Made by a program: the position numbers and the translations under genes. A stretch of DNA of 36,813 bases from an uncultured Hungatella sp. Lineage in GTDB: Bacteria; Bacillota; Clostridia; Lachnospirales; Lachnospiraceae. Position 1 is the first letter of the stretch. Every line of letters begins with the position of its first letter. Positions 1 through 7,868 of this stretch are shown here, piece by piece. The stretch covers positions 1-36,813 of the forward strand of contig CAJUFP010000038.1 in NCBI GenBank assembly GCA_910585645.1. The letters are read 5' to 3'. The notes beneath the pieces are model-generated. The model was not told where the DNA came from and did not search any database. It saw only the letters and a list, made by a program, of their open reading frames with translations.

Positions 1-94
1 TACGCTTTCGCACGGTCAGCGCGGTAAACGCGCAGACCTATCTGAACTGTTACGGATTACCATACTTCTTACATCATACCAGACGATAAAGGTA

Positions 95-123
95 TTGACA
101 AACCATTTTTTCTCTGGTAGATT
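95..123 (+). promoter_or_regulatory. Probable sigma-A promoter of the Com/sigma/sipW cluster
   Basis: A consensus -35 TTGACA lies at 95-100. With a 17-base spacer the -10 would be TAGATT at 118-123, which is only a 4 of 6 match; AT-rich TATATA follows at 124-129. A LexA-type box begins 11 bases after this -10, so transcription would start in or beside that box. The -35 is convincing and the -10 is weaker. Confidence 0.5.
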
Positions 124-134
124 ATATATAAATA

Positions 135-146
135 GAACGTATGTTC
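135..146. promoter_or_regulatory. LexA-type SOS operator
   Basis: GAACGTATGTTC is a perfect match to the Gram-positive LexA core GAAC-N4-GTTC and is an exact dyad around the centre. It lies directly downstream of the promoter at 95-123 and 29 bases before the first start codon, a normal position for a repressor. Induction on DNA damage is inferred, not shown. Confidence 0.65.
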
Positions 147-175
147 GAAATTTTAAAAAAGGAAGTGATTTAAGA

Positions 176-340
176 ATGTCTTCAACTGCCATCTACTGTA
201 AATATTGTCATCAACGCCTGTTTGACATCATACCCGGCGCCCGGGGAAGCATTGAGATCAAGTGCTCCCGCTGCCGCAGGATCATGAGAGTCACACTCTT
301 AAACACAGAAAAGAATAAGGACTACCTAGCAAAGGAATGA
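176..340 (+). CDS. Com-like small zinc-ribbon protein
   Basis: This 54-residue protein has two CxxC knuckles (YCKYCHQ near residues 8-11 and CSRCRR near 33-36) separated by about 20 residues. That arrangement is typical of Com-like zinc ribbons, first known from the phage Mu translational activator of mom. The family binds nucleic acid, but the target here cannot be told from sequence. The start at 176 is chosen because GGAAGTG lies 8 bases upstream; an in-frame TTG at 95 is part of the promoter -35 and would give a longer, implausible N-terminus. The gene follows a LexA-type box and precedes a hairpin and a sigma-like gene, so it may be the first gene of an SOS-regulated unit. It could equally be a prophage or mobile-element leftover. 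Confidence 0.7.
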   Translation: MSSTAIYCKYCHQRLFDIIPGARGSIEIKCSRCRRIMRVTLLNTEKNKDYLAKE

Positions 341-362
341 TTTTATCAATTACCAAATAGCA

Positions 363-402
363 GGAGAGACGCATTGCCATGAAGGCACTGGGTCTCTTTT
401 TT
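363..402 (+). terminator. Hairpin plus T-run between Com-like and sigma-like genes
   Basis: AGAGAC (365-370) pairs with GTCTCT (392-397), an inner TGCC/GGCA pair extends the stem, and a run of six T follows at 397-402. It lies inside the apparent operon, so it may act as an attenuator that limits read-through into the sigma-like gene. Confidence 0.6.
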
Positions 403-425
403 ATTGAAGAAAGGAGCCTCCCTCA

Positions 426-833
426 ATGGACTACTACATTAAACTGAAAGACACCCAGATCCCTGTCACCGAAGAGGTCTACAAGGCCTACTGCCAGGGC
501 GCCCGCAAAGAAAGGTACTTCCGGGAAAGCGATATCCGCAACCAGACTTTTTTCTACGACGCCCTTGACACCGAAGAGCTAAACGGTTCCGACATGTTTT
601 CGGACCCTGCCGCTGAATCGGTAGAGGACGCTGTCCAGAAGCGCATCCTTCTAGAGAAGCTGAAAGAAATCGTTGGCCGGCTTCCAAAAGAGGAGCAGCA
701 CCTTCTCGCCCGGCTCTACGTGTATGGGGATTCCCTGCGCCAGCTTTCCAGGACCCTGGATATCCCGGTGACTACCCTGCAGGCCCGCCATCAGCGGCTT
801 TTGAAAAAACTGAAAAAAAATTTGGAAAATTAA
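426..833 (+). CDS. Short sigma-70-family-like regulator
   Basis: This 135-residue protein has a C-terminal helix-turn-helix (about residues 80-132) matching sigma-70 region 4: LPKEEQHLLARLYVYGDSLR, then RTLDIPVTTLQARHQRLLKK. The N-terminal YYIKLKDTQIPVTEEVYKAY resembles the short sigma-like proteins found in clostridial conjugative elements. I cannot recognise a classical region 2, so it may be a partial sigma factor or an accessory regulator. AAGGAG stands 9 bases before the ATG. It lies between a Com-like gene and a sipW/tasA-type pair, which suggests that it controls one or both of them. That role is inferred from position only. Confidence 0.7.
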   Translation: MDYYIKLKDTQIPVTEEVYKAYCQGARKERYFRESDIRNQTFFYDALDTEELNGSDMFSDPAAESVEDAVQKRILLEKLKEIVGRLPKEEQHLLARLYVYGDSLRQLSRTLDIPVTTLQARHQRLLKKLKKNLEN

Positions 834-834
834 T

Positions 835-848
835 CGTACATATGTTCG
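835..848. promoter_or_regulatory. Imperfect second LexA-type box upstream of sipW
   Basis: CGTACATATGTTCG differs by one base from the full palindrome CGAACATATGTTCG. It starts 2 bases after the sigma-like stop codon and ends 36 bases before the sipW start. One half-site is perfect and the other has one mismatch, so binding would be weaker than at 135-146. Confidence 0.4.
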
Positions 849-883
849 ATTCGTCGGATGAATAGTAGAGGAGGAGAAATAAC

Positions 884-1282
884 ATGAAGAAAGCTTTTCA
901 ATATCTAATTCGTTGGTCCATCAACCTTGCTCTCATAGCAGCCTTGCTTTTGGCGGCTGCGGCATGGCTTCCGGGTCTGTTCCACATGAAGGCCTATGTG
1001 GTAAAAAGCAGCAGCATGGAACCTGCCATCATGCCTGGGAGCGTCATCTATGTCAGTCCGTACCGGGAGGAGGAAACAGTCTCGCCCGGGGATATTGTCA
1101 GCTTTCAGACGGGAGATGCTAAAGTAACCCACCGCGTCGTTGCCGTGGACTTAGAGAGCGGCACCGCGACCACCAAAGGGGACGCCAATCAGGTGTGCGA
1201 TTCCCAGCCCATTACCTTTGACGCCATTGAAGGCAAAGTACGGTTCCACATCCCCGCCATCGGTTATCTACTGCTCCGTTAA
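884..1282 (+). CDS. sipW: SipW-type signal peptidase I
   Basis: This membrane serine protease removes signal peptides of TasA/camelysin-type proteins at the outer face of the membrane. One N-terminal membrane segment (about residues 12-33) is followed by the catalytic SSSMEP motif (Ser44). The general-base position holds histidine (THR, His83), which is the ER/SipW type rather than the Lys of ordinary bacterial enzymes. At 132 residues it is shorter than SipW of Bacillus subtilis (about 190) and stops right after GYLLLR, without the usual C-terminal membrane helix. A strong GAGGAGG site precedes the ATG. The next gene encodes a matching substrate, which supports the assignment. Confidence 0.85.
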   Translation: MKKAFQYLIRWSINLALIAALLLAAAAWLPGLFHMKAYVVKSSSMEPAIMPGSVIYVSPYREEETVSPGDIVSFQTGDAKVTHRVVAVDLESGTATTKGDANQVCDSQPITFDAIEGKVRFHIPAIGYLLLR

Positions 1283-1333
1283 TATAGATTGTAACTATGT
1301 AGGCAGTACACCAATAGAACTGGAGGTTTGTTT

Positions 1334-2062
1334 ATGGAAAGATCAAAGACAACATTTAAAAACAGGGCCAAACTTCTGGCCGCCATCTGTCTGCTGGCCC
1401 TTTTAAGCCTGGGCGGGACCATGGCCTACATGACAGACCATGAGTCGGCAGAAAACCGTTTTACTGTAGGTAAGGTGGATTTTAACCTGTATGAGAGGAA
1501 CTGGGACGGGGAACGGCCCGACGGCACCTACGCCACTTCCTCCAACGCCACCTCTTCCAATGCCACGGCCTCTAACGCTCTGGGTATGGAGCAGGCGGAA
1601 AACATGTATGCGGGCATGGAGATCAACAAAGACCCGGCCATTAAGAACAACAGCAAAAACGACGCTTACCTGCGGATGACCGTAAAGGTTCCCGTGGCAA
1701 CGGTCAGCACGGCGGACCGGGACGGCAACCTGGTGGACGGGGGGATTCAGAAGGAGACGGAACTGTTTACCTATGACTTAAACCCGTACTGCGGTATGAA
1801 GCCTGTGTCCTACTGGCCCACTGTGGAAAACGGCTTCCATGTGTACGAGTACATGTACACCGGGGACGGCTATTATGAGATCCCTGTTCCGGCAGGCCAC
1901 GATATCCCTCCGCTGTTCCACACAGTCACCTTTGCCAATGTGGTGGACGGGGAGATCAGCGAGAAGACGGAATTCATCTATGTGGACTTTAAGGCTATCC
2001 AGTCCGGAGGTTTTGACACGCCTGAGGATGCCTGGAGAGCTTACGACAATCAGTCCCAGTAA
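1334..2062 (+). CDS. TasA/camelysin-like SipW-dependent secreted protein
   Basis: This 242-residue protein has a SipW-type signal peptide: a basic N-terminus, a hydrophobic stretch LLAAICLLALLSLGGTMAY, then TDHESAENRFTVGKV. That pattern is characteristic of TasA, CotN and camelysin-like proteins, which form extracellular fibres or coat layers. A low-complexity Ala-Thr-Ser-Asn repeat at about residues 72-86 links the N-terminal strand to the main beta-rich domain. The ATG at 1334 is preferred over the upstream TTG because GGAGG lies 7 bases before it. It directly follows the signal peptidase gene. Fibre or matrix formation is family knowledge; protease activity, sometimes claimed for camelysin, is not evident here. 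Confidence 0.8.
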   Translation: MERSKTTFKNRAKLLAAICLLALLSLGGTMAYMTDHESAENRFTVGKVDFNLYERNWDGERPDGTYATSSNATSSNATASNALGMEQAENMYAGMEINKDPAIKNNSKNDAYLRMTVKVPVATVSTADRDGNLVDGGIQKETELFTYDLNPYCGMKPVSYWPTVENGFHVYEYMYTGDGYYEIPVPAGHDIPPLFHTVTFANVVDGEISEKTEFIYVDFKAIQSGGFDTPEDAWRAYDNQSQ

Positions 2063-2073
2063 TCTTGGGACTG
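2051..2073 (+). terminator. Hairpin overlapping the tasA-like stop codon
   Basis: CAGTCCCA (2051-2058) and TGGGACTG (2066-2073) form an 8-bp stem around the stop codon. No T-run follows. It may stabilise the 3' end of the message or assist the stronger terminator at 2111-2140. Confidence 0.4.
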
Positions 2074-2110
2074 ATCCTTAAAGGAGGTGATAGAAAACAG
2101 CAAATAAAAA

Positions 2111-2140
2111 ATCTCCAGCCCCCTTTGTGGGGCTGGAGAT
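2111..2140. terminator. Bidirectional intrinsic terminator between tasA-like and mcp genes
   Basis: A perfect 12-bp stem (ATCTCCAGCCCC paired with GGGGCTGGAGAT) has a six-base loop, with A-run before and T-run after it. It sits between two convergent genes, so it can stop transcription from both sides. Confidence 0.9.
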
Positions 2141-2150
2141 TTTTCTTCTC

Positions 2151-3941
2151 TTATAAATCCATTCCATGAGCCGTGCTGGCTCCGCTTTGAATCGCTCTCT
2201 GGTAGTTGGCGTTGGCTTCGCGGATAAAGTCCTCGTCGTCTCTTTTCTCCGGCGGGATGTAGGCGCTTCCCATGGTTCTCTGGCGCAGGTTAAACTGGTT
2301 CATCTCCTGCTCAAGAAGCCTTGCGTCCTCTCTCATCTCGCTGCTGGCCGCCGCCGCCTCCTGATTCACGGACAGATTGGCAGTGATGGAATCATTAATC
2401 AGCTCTACCTGCGTATGTATGCGGGATATAGCCTCCTCCTGTTTCTTGGAGGAACCGGAGATCGTGGCTACTGTCTCAATGATCTTGTCAAGGTCTTCCA
2501 CTATATGCTGGAATGTCTTAAATGCCTCGGAGCTGGTCTGGCTTCCGTCCTTTGTGGCGCGCATCGTATCTTCGATCAGCGCCTTGCTCTCGTTAGCCGC
2601 CTCCGCGCTCTTAAGGGCAAGAACCCGGACTTCATCGGCAACCACCGCAAATCCTTTTCCCGCTTCTCCGGCCCGGGCCGCTTCCACAGCCGCGTTGAGG
2701 GCAAGGATATTGGTCTGGAAGGCGATATCGTCAATCAGCTTTATGACATTGGCGATCTTCTGGGAGGATTTGTTGATCTCATCCACAGACTTGACCAGCA
2801 GGCCCATCTTCACATTGCTGTCCTGCATATCCTGCCGCATGGACTGGGTAAGCTCCGTGGCATGACCCATCTGCACCGCGTTTTCCATCACCAGGTCTCT
2901 GGTCTCATTGCTGGAGGCGTTCAGCTCGTTGACAGCGTCTGCCTGCCTGGCGGCGCTGTCTGCCAGAGTCTGGCTGGCGTTGGCAATGTGCTGAGACGCA
3001 GACGCTACGGACATGGCGATCTTAATGATCTTGGCAAACATAAAGTCATTGGACTGAACCAGGTGGTACAGGTTCTTACCAAGGGAGTCCTCGTGGGAGC
3101 GGATATTGACAAACACGGTCATATCGCCTTCCGCAAGGCGTTTTACCACCCGCACGTTCTCCTGGATGCTCTCCACCATCCTCTGGAAGGAACGGATCAT
3201 AGAGCCTATCTCATTGTCCTCATTGCCATTAAGTACGCTGGAATCAAACTCGATCTGATCCGCGCCGTCTGAAAGCCGCTCTGACCACTCTGCCACAGCC
3301 GTAATAGGACCGGAAATCTGCTTTGCGGAACGGTTGCCGTAAAAGGCCGCAACAAGAAATCCGACCAGCGCGCTGACCAGGTTCAGTACGATCATGATGA
3401 CGATCAGCCTGTCAAGACTCTCCGACGTATCGTTGGCAATGTTCTGATACTGGGTGGAGATCTTATCCAGTCCGTTGATAACCTGCTGCGTCAAAGGCTT
3501 TATCTCCACAGCATACTGAGCGTATGCCGCATCCTTGTCATTCTCGGCAAGGCTCAAAAGCGCGGACGCCTGCTGATGCATCTTTTCATGAGGATCCTTG
3601 ATGGCTTTCAAAGTATCTTTGATCACGGGATCGGCCAAATCCTCGTCGCTTATGCTGGCCATCCACTTGCCCAGAAGACAGGCATTGGGATCCAGGCTTC
3701 CGGTAAACGGCGTTCCGTTCTGAAGGCTCTCCGTAAGCTGCTCTCTCCATTCATAATGTTTCGCAAGGGCAGATTTCGTATCAGCCTGATTGTTCCGGTT
3801 GCTCGCCACAATCCGATAATCACGTCCCACCTGCACTAAGGAAACCAGGGATATGACCACCAGCAGACACATCACCAGGATCACGCGGCTGTACCCTGAA
3901 ATAATCTGCTTACGGATAGTTTTTACTTTTTTCTTGTTCAT
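2151..3941 (-). CDS. Methyl-accepting chemotaxis protein with extracellular CZB-like sensor
   Basis: This 596-residue chemoreceptor has a membrane segment at about residues 20-38, an extracellular sensor, a second membrane segment near 176-199, a HAMP region, and a signalling hairpin with the conserved tip IDDIAFQTNILALNAAVEAA. The sensor carries His62-x-x-Trp65, Cys88-x-LGKW, and His118-xxx-His122. This pattern matches the chemoreceptor zinc-binding (CZB) domain, which binds zinc and senses zinc or hypochlorous acid in characterised proteins. CZB is usually cytoplasmic, whereas here it lies between two membrane helices. The start at 3941 has AAAGGGGG upstream; a longer in-frame version from 3974 lacks a ribosome site. 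It has its own promoter and no chemotaxis neighbours. Confidence 0.9.
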   Translation of the reverse strand: MNKKKVKTIRKQIISGYSRVILVMCLLVVISLVSLVQVGRDYRIVASNRNNQADTKSALAKHYEWREQLTESLQNGTPFTGSLDPNACLLGKWMASISDEDLADPVIKDTLKAIKDPHEKMHQQASALLSLAENDKDAAYAQYAVEIKPLTQQVINGLDKISTQYQNIANDTSESLDRLIVIMIVLNLVSALVGFLVAAFYGNRSAKQISGPITAVAEWSERLSDGADQIEFDSSVLNGNEDNEIGSMIRSFQRMVESIQENVRVVKRLAEGDMTVFVNIRSHEDSLGKNLYHLVQSNDFMFAKIIKIAMSVASASQHIANASQTLADSAARQADAVNELNASSNETRDLVMENAVQMGHATELTQSMRQDMQDSNVKMGLLVKSVDEINKSSQKIANVIKLIDDIAFQTNILALNAAVEAARAGEAGKGFAVVADEVRVLALKSAEAANESKALIEDTMRATKDGSQTSSEAFKTFQHIVEDLDKIIETVATISGSSKKQEEAISRIHTQVELINDSITANLSVNQEAAAASSEMREDARLLEQEMNQFNLRQRTMGSAYIPPEKRDDEDFIREANANYQRAIQSGASTAHGMDL

Positions 3942-3989
3942 GTTGCTATCCCCCTTTGGGCATAAGGCCCACACATTTGGTTTCTTTTA

Positions 3990-4018
3990 ACTATAACAAA
4001 ACCTTAACTGTTGGTCAA
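3990..4018 (-). promoter_or_regulatory. Promoter of the chemoreceptor gene
   Basis: On the minus strand, TTGACC (4013-4018) and TATAGT (3990-3995) are separated by exactly 17 bases. It lies between the sulfatase stop codon and the chemoreceptor start, so the receptor is expressed separately from the sugar locus. Confidence 0.8.
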
Positions 4019-4048
4019 GAGGAGATTGCGAAAAACCTATCCTTAAGC

Positions 4049-5440
4049 TTACTCCCTTTCCTTCTCCCACAAAAACGGATCCCCCAGCAGATCCAGATAC
4101 CCCCTCAAAAGTTTCCTGAACTCCAGAACCCGCTCATCCTCTGTATCCCGCGGTATGATCTCCGGGTGGAGCTGCCATGGGTCTTTCCCGTCGTCGTAGA
4201 GATACTCCCTCTGTTTTTCCTCCGGCATATATCCGTTGGAGATCACATATGTAAATTCCGGCGTCTTGATGCCCCGCCAGCCGTGGGCCTTGTGGGTCAT
4301 GCCTTTTTTGGCAAAAGCCGAAACACTCTCTGGCATCCCCGGGTAGGAGCACAGGAACATGTGCCGCGGTCCGTTGTCCTCTCCTCCCAAAGCCGAAGGG
4401 GCGTGGCTGATCCCCTGGCAGGTATCCGGCACAGCAAGGCCCACAAGCTCCAAAAGGGTGGGCATGTGGTCCGGGCTGGCAAACATGACGGGATTCCTTC
4501 CCGGCTTTATCCTTCCTTTCTGCCTCATAAGCAGCGGAATATGGACAGCCTCCTCATACCACACATTTTTGCTCATAAGCCCGTGGGATCCCAGCATCTC
4601 CCCGTGGTCAGCCGAAAGCACCACCAGGGTGTCCTCCTCCATCCCGTTGTCCCGCAGGTACGCAATGATCCGCCCAAACTGCTCATCAATCCCATGGACA
4701 GCCGCAAAATACTGCCTTGCGATGACCTCCATCTCCGGCGTCCGCTTCTCATCCGGAACATTTGGCCGCCACTGAACAGGCATATCCCGAAATCTCTCAT
4801 AATACTTATCCGGCACCAGCTCATAGGGAAGATGGGGCGGATTGTAGGACAGAAACAGGGCAAAAGGCTTCTCATCCCCCTGACGGCTTTCCAGGTATTC
4901 AAGGGCTTTGTCCGTCTCATACTCTGCCGACCATTTTCCCGGGCAGATCTGCTTTGGCGAATCCGCCCAGTAGTGGGGATTCAGGTGGTCGTCACATGCC
5001 CCGTAGGAGAGCCAGTAGGAAAACCCCTGCCGCCGCTCCCCAGGCGGCGTGTAGGCGTCCCAGTCCCTGGCTCCTGACTCCGGGTTGGCCGAAAAGTTCT
5101 GCTCCGACGCGTCCAGGTGCCATTTTCCGATGTAGGCCGTCTCATATCCCCCGTCCTGCAGCACGTTTCCGATGCAGGTCTCCTGAGGCTTTAACATCAG
5201 CTTCTCCTCCAGCCCTACCTTGCAGTTGGTCCACAGTCCGATGGAAAAGGGATACTTTCCCGTCATCAGGCTCCCTCTGTGGGGCGTACACAGGGGAAAT
5301 GTGCTGTAGGCATTGTCAAAGCAGAGACTCTCCTTTGCAAAACCGTCCATATTGGGAGTCACCACCTGGTCCCCCTGAACCCAGCCCGTGGCATGGTATC
5401 TCCACTGGTCCGCAAAAATATAGATTAAATTCGTTTTCAT
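4049..5440 (-). CDS. Cys-type sulfatase (family S1), probably glycosaminoglycan-specific
   Basis: This 463-residue arylsulfatase-family enzyme removes sulfate esters from sugars. The signature CTPHR with Cys51 is where Cys is converted to formylglycine; the CxPxR form is what anaerobic radical-SAM maturases modify. Metal and active-site residues are visible: Asp11-Gln12, GKWH near 106-109, and SADHGE with Asp278-His279. There is no signal peptide, so it should act in the cytoplasm. The ATG at 5440 has AAGGGGAC upstream; earlier in-frame codons lack support. It follows the GH88 gene by 76 bases, and the matching maturase is encoded at 20650-21780. Exact substrate position (2-O, 4-O, 6-O or N) cannot be read from the sequence. 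Confidence 0.9.
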   Translation of the reverse strand: MKTNLIYIFADQWRYHATGWVQGDQVVTPNMDGFAKESLCFDNAYSTFPLCTPHRGSLMTGKYPFSIGLWTNCKVGLEEKLMLKPQETCIGNVLQDGGYETAYIGKWHLDASEQNFSANPESGARDWDAYTPPGERRQGFSYWLSYGACDDHLNPHYWADSPKQICPGKWSAEYETDKALEYLESRQGDEKPFALFLSYNPPHLPYELVPDKYYERFRDMPVQWRPNVPDEKRTPEMEVIARQYFAAVHGIDEQFGRIIAYLRDNGMEEDTLVVLSADHGEMLGSHGLMSKNVWYEEAVHIPLLMRQKGRIKPGRNPVMFASPDHMPTLLELVGLAVPDTCQGISHAPSALGGEDNGPRHMFLCSYPGMPESVSAFAKKGMTHKAHGWRGIKTPEFTYVISNGYMPEEKQREYLYDDGKDPWQLHPEIIPRDTEDERVLEFRKLLRGYLDLLGDPFLWEKERE

Positions 5441-5516
5441 TTCAAGTCCCCTTCCGTGGCAGTTCAGGAAACGGCGATTCGCCGCAGCGTACACAGCAGC
5501 CGGCAGACAGCCGCCC

Positions 5517-6695
5517 CTACCAGTACATGTTCCAGTCCGATACCATCCTGGTCAAAGCTTCCATATAGAAGTAATCCCCCCAGGTGTTGCACTCATCCAC
5601 CCCTCTGTTTGTACACGTATTCTCTTTGGAGTCCCGGGCATAAGTTCCGTGGAGCAAAAGCCCGTTGGACTTCTCCGTATCTTGGTTAGCGCACCGGTCT
5701 ATGAGGGCTTTTAAGATAACGCGGGCCGCGTCCCTGTATTTTTTCGCCCTCTCCTCATCCAGATACTTTACCATCTCCAGCATCCCGCACACCGCAATGG
5801 CCGCTGCCGAAGAATCTCTTGGCTCTGTGCTCCCCGTATCAAAGTCAAAATCCCAGTAGGGGATCAAGTCCTCCGGCAGATGTTTGATAAAGAAATCCGT
5901 CACCCGCTCAAACAGCTCTATGTAGGACTCATCCCGCAGATAGTGATAGCTAAGGGCAATGCCGTAGATCCCCCACGCCTGCCCTCTGGCCCAGGCAGAA
6001 CCGTTGCGGTTTCCCTGGTGGGTCACGCCGTAGGCCGGCTCCCCTGTCTCCATATCCATAAAATAGGTGTGGTATGTGGAATTATCCTCCCGCAGGATAC
6101 ACTTCATGGCAGTCCTGATATGATTCTCTGCCATCCGGGCGTATTTTCCGTCCCCGGTCACTTCACTGGCCCAATACAGAATCGGAAGATTCAGCAGGCA
6201 GTCAATGATCATCCGGTACTCCGAAGCCTCCCCCACATTGCCCCACGCCTGGAGAAACTGCCCCTTCTCCCGGTATCTTTCAGCCAGATGGTCCGCCGCT
6301 AAAAGAGCCGCCTCCTTTGCTTTCTCATTGCCCGTAAGCTTGTAGGCAGCCACGCAGGAAAGGCTGAACAAGAACCCCATATCGTGATGGTTCACGTCAA
6401 TCTTATGCTGTATCCTGTGAAGGAAACTGTCCACCTGTATCTCCGCCGCCCTCCGAAACGCCTCATCCCCCGTATGCTCATAAGCCAGCCAGATAACCCC
6501 GGTCCAGAACCCGGTGGTCCACTCCACATTTTCCCCTGCCTCATAAAACCCGCCGAAACTGTTGGAGGACGGAAACTTCTCCGTAAACACCCCCAGATCC
6601 TCCCTGACAATCCCGACCGCTCTCTCCAGCGCCTCCCGCGCGCACTCTACATCCGCCGCCGGATACCTTAATATAGACTCAAACGTCTGCGCCAT
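5517..6695 (-). CDS. ugl: GH88 unsaturated glucuronyl hydrolase
   Basis: This 392-residue (alpha/alpha)6-barrel enzyme hydrates the double bond of 4,5-unsaturated uronic acids at the non-reducing end of oligosaccharides made by polysaccharide lyases, releasing the free sugar. The two catalytic aspartates of the family are in place: Asp105 in NHHDMGF and Asp165 in RMIIDCLLNLP, 60 residues apart as in Bacillus UGL (Asp88 and Asp149). There is no signal peptide, so it is cytoplasmic. AAGGAG stands 9 bases before the ATG. With the sulfatase next to it and an ABC importer upstream, it suggests use of sulfated chondroitin, heparin or hyaluronan fragments; the lyase itself is not in the window. Confidence 0.9.
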   Translation of the reverse strand: MAQTFESILRYPAADVECAREALERAVGIVREDLGVFTEKFPSSNSFGGFYEAGENVEWTTGFWTGVIWLAYEHTGDEAFRRAAEIQVDSFLHRIQHKIDVNHHDMGFLFSLSCVAAYKLTGNEKAKEAALLAADHLAERYREKGQFLQAWGNVGEASEYRMIIDCLLNLPILYWASEVTGDGKYARMAENHIRTAMKCILREDNSTYHTYFMDMETGEPAYGVTHQGNRNGSAWARGQAWGIYGIALSYHYLRDESYIELFERVTDFFIKHLPEDLIPYWDFDFDTGSTEPRDSSAAAIAVCGMLEMVKYLDEERAKKYRDAARVILKALIDRCANQDTEKSNGLLLHGTYARDSKENTCTNRGVDECNTWGDYFYMEALTRMVSDWNMYW

Positions 6696-6804
6696 ATTTC
6701 CAACTCCTTATTCATCTGCTCTTCATGTTTCTTATATATTGTGTGCGGTCTTCTAAAACCTTCTGCATACCCCGAAACCCAGAACCCTACACAATCACAT
6801 TGCC

Positions 6805-7020
6805 TGTTGCGGACGTCGGACACGCCAAAAACGCAGCCGAAGATTCTGACCATATATTCCAGGAAAAGCCATTTGCACCATGGAAATGAGACCGAAGAAC
6901 GCAGGAGGGCTGATACCCGACTGTGTTCTGCTTTACCGGGCTCATTGGAATGCCCGGTGCAACAGGCTTTGGATGGAATATATGGTCAGAATCTTCTCAA
7001 CTCCTTCGCCTTCCGCAACA
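6805..7020. repeat. Large imperfect palindrome between ABC permease and GH88 genes
   Basis: The 332-base gap 6696-7027 holds a nested inverted repeat. A perfect 23-bp pair lies at 6839-6861 and 6974-6996, and an outer perfect 9-bp pair (TGTTGCGGA / TCCGCAACA) at 6805-6813 and 7012-7020. Inner imperfect pairs (AAGCC/GGCTT, GCACC/GGTGC, AATGAG/CTCATT) continue nearly to the centre. It could be a miniature inverted-repeat element, an RNA processing hairpin between operon genes, or an invertible segment of 112 bases. No promoter consensus or open frame with a ribosome site is clear inside. Confidence 0.75.
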
Positions 7021-7027
7021 TCCATCC

Positions 7028-7855
7028 TTATCCCTTAATTCCGCTTGCCGCCACACCTTCCACAAAGAACCTCTGGCAGCTCAAAAATACGATTACAATA
7101 GGCACCAGCGAACACACCGAAGCTGCCATAATCCACGCGTAATCCGCCCCGTACTGGGAGATAAACATCCGAATACCAAGCTGAACCGTCTTTAACTCCT
7201 TCGTCTTCAGATAGATCAACGGCCCCATAAAATCATTCCACACATTGGTAAAGGTAAAGATGGTCAAAGTTGCCATAGCCGGTTTCCCCAGGGGAAACAC
7301 GATCTTCCGAAAGATTCCAAATTCGTTCAATCCGTCGATCCTTGCCGCCTCACACAGCTCATCGGGAATGCTGATATAGAACTGCCGGATCAGGAACACG
7401 CCGAAGGCTGAAAACGCCTGCATCAGGATCAATCCGATGTGGGTGTCATTGAGCCCCATCTTGGAGATCAGGATAAACTGGGGAACCATGTACACCTGCC
7501 ACGGCACCGCAATGGTGGTCACATACATCAGAAAGATCAGATCCCGCCCCACAAACTTACATTTCGTAAAACCGTAGGCCGCAAAGCAGCTGGTACACAG
7601 CTGAACCACCGTGGTGATGATGGTCAGCTTTGCCGTGTTCTTAAAGAATGTCACCAACGGCAGTTTTTCCCATATAACACTGTAGTTCTCCGGGTGCATG
7701 GTCTCAGGCCACCACCTCATGGGGATGGAAAATACGTCCTTGTTCAGTTTCAGAGAAGAAATGACCATCCAGTAAAACGGCACCAGCATGGCAATGGCCA
7801 GAACAACCAGAAGAACGTACAGGATCACTTTTGTTGCTTTTCTCTTTGCATTCAT
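7028..7855 (-). CDS. ABC sugar transporter permease (MalG type)
   Basis: This 275-residue inner-membrane permease has six predicted membrane helices and the ATPase-contacting EAA loop EAARIDGLNEFGIFRKIVFP. It belongs to the CUT1 carbohydrate importer class and would form a heterodimer with the product of the next gene upstream. GGAGGAGAGACGG precedes the ATG at 7855; the longer in-frame extension has no ribosome site. Only 13 bases separate it from the partner permease. No ATPase gene is linked, so a shared MsmX/MsiK-type ATPase elsewhere probably drives transport, as is usual for CUT1 systems in Firmicutes. Confidence 0.92.
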   Translation of the reverse strand: MNAKRKATKVILYVLLVVLAIAMLVPFYWMVISSLKLNKDVFSIPMRWWPETMHPENYSVIWEKLPLVTFFKNTAKLTIITTVVQLCTSCFAAYGFTKCKFVGRDLIFLMYVTTIAVPWQVYMVPQFILISKMGLNDTHIGLILMQAFSAFGVFLIRQFYISIPDELCEAARIDGLNEFGIFRKIVFPLGKPAMATLTIFTFTNVWNDFMGPLIYLKTKELKTVQLGIRMFISQYGADYAWIMAASVCSLVPIVIVFLSCQRFFVEGVAASGIKG

Positions 7856-7868
7856 TCCGTCTCTCCTC

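Noticed and set aside
2166..3272. Long plus-strand open frame of 368 codons
   Set aside because: It lies wholly within the chemoreceptor gene on the other strand, has no ribosome site and gives a composition unlike a real protein.
3956..5077. Plus-strand open frame of 373 codons
   Set aside because: It is antisense to the sulfatase gene, whose motifs are clear; there is no start signal or recognisable domain.
6862..6973. Promoter inside the inverted-repeat segment
   Set aside because: No pair resembling TTGACA and TATAAT with suitable spacing is visible on either strand of the middle segment.
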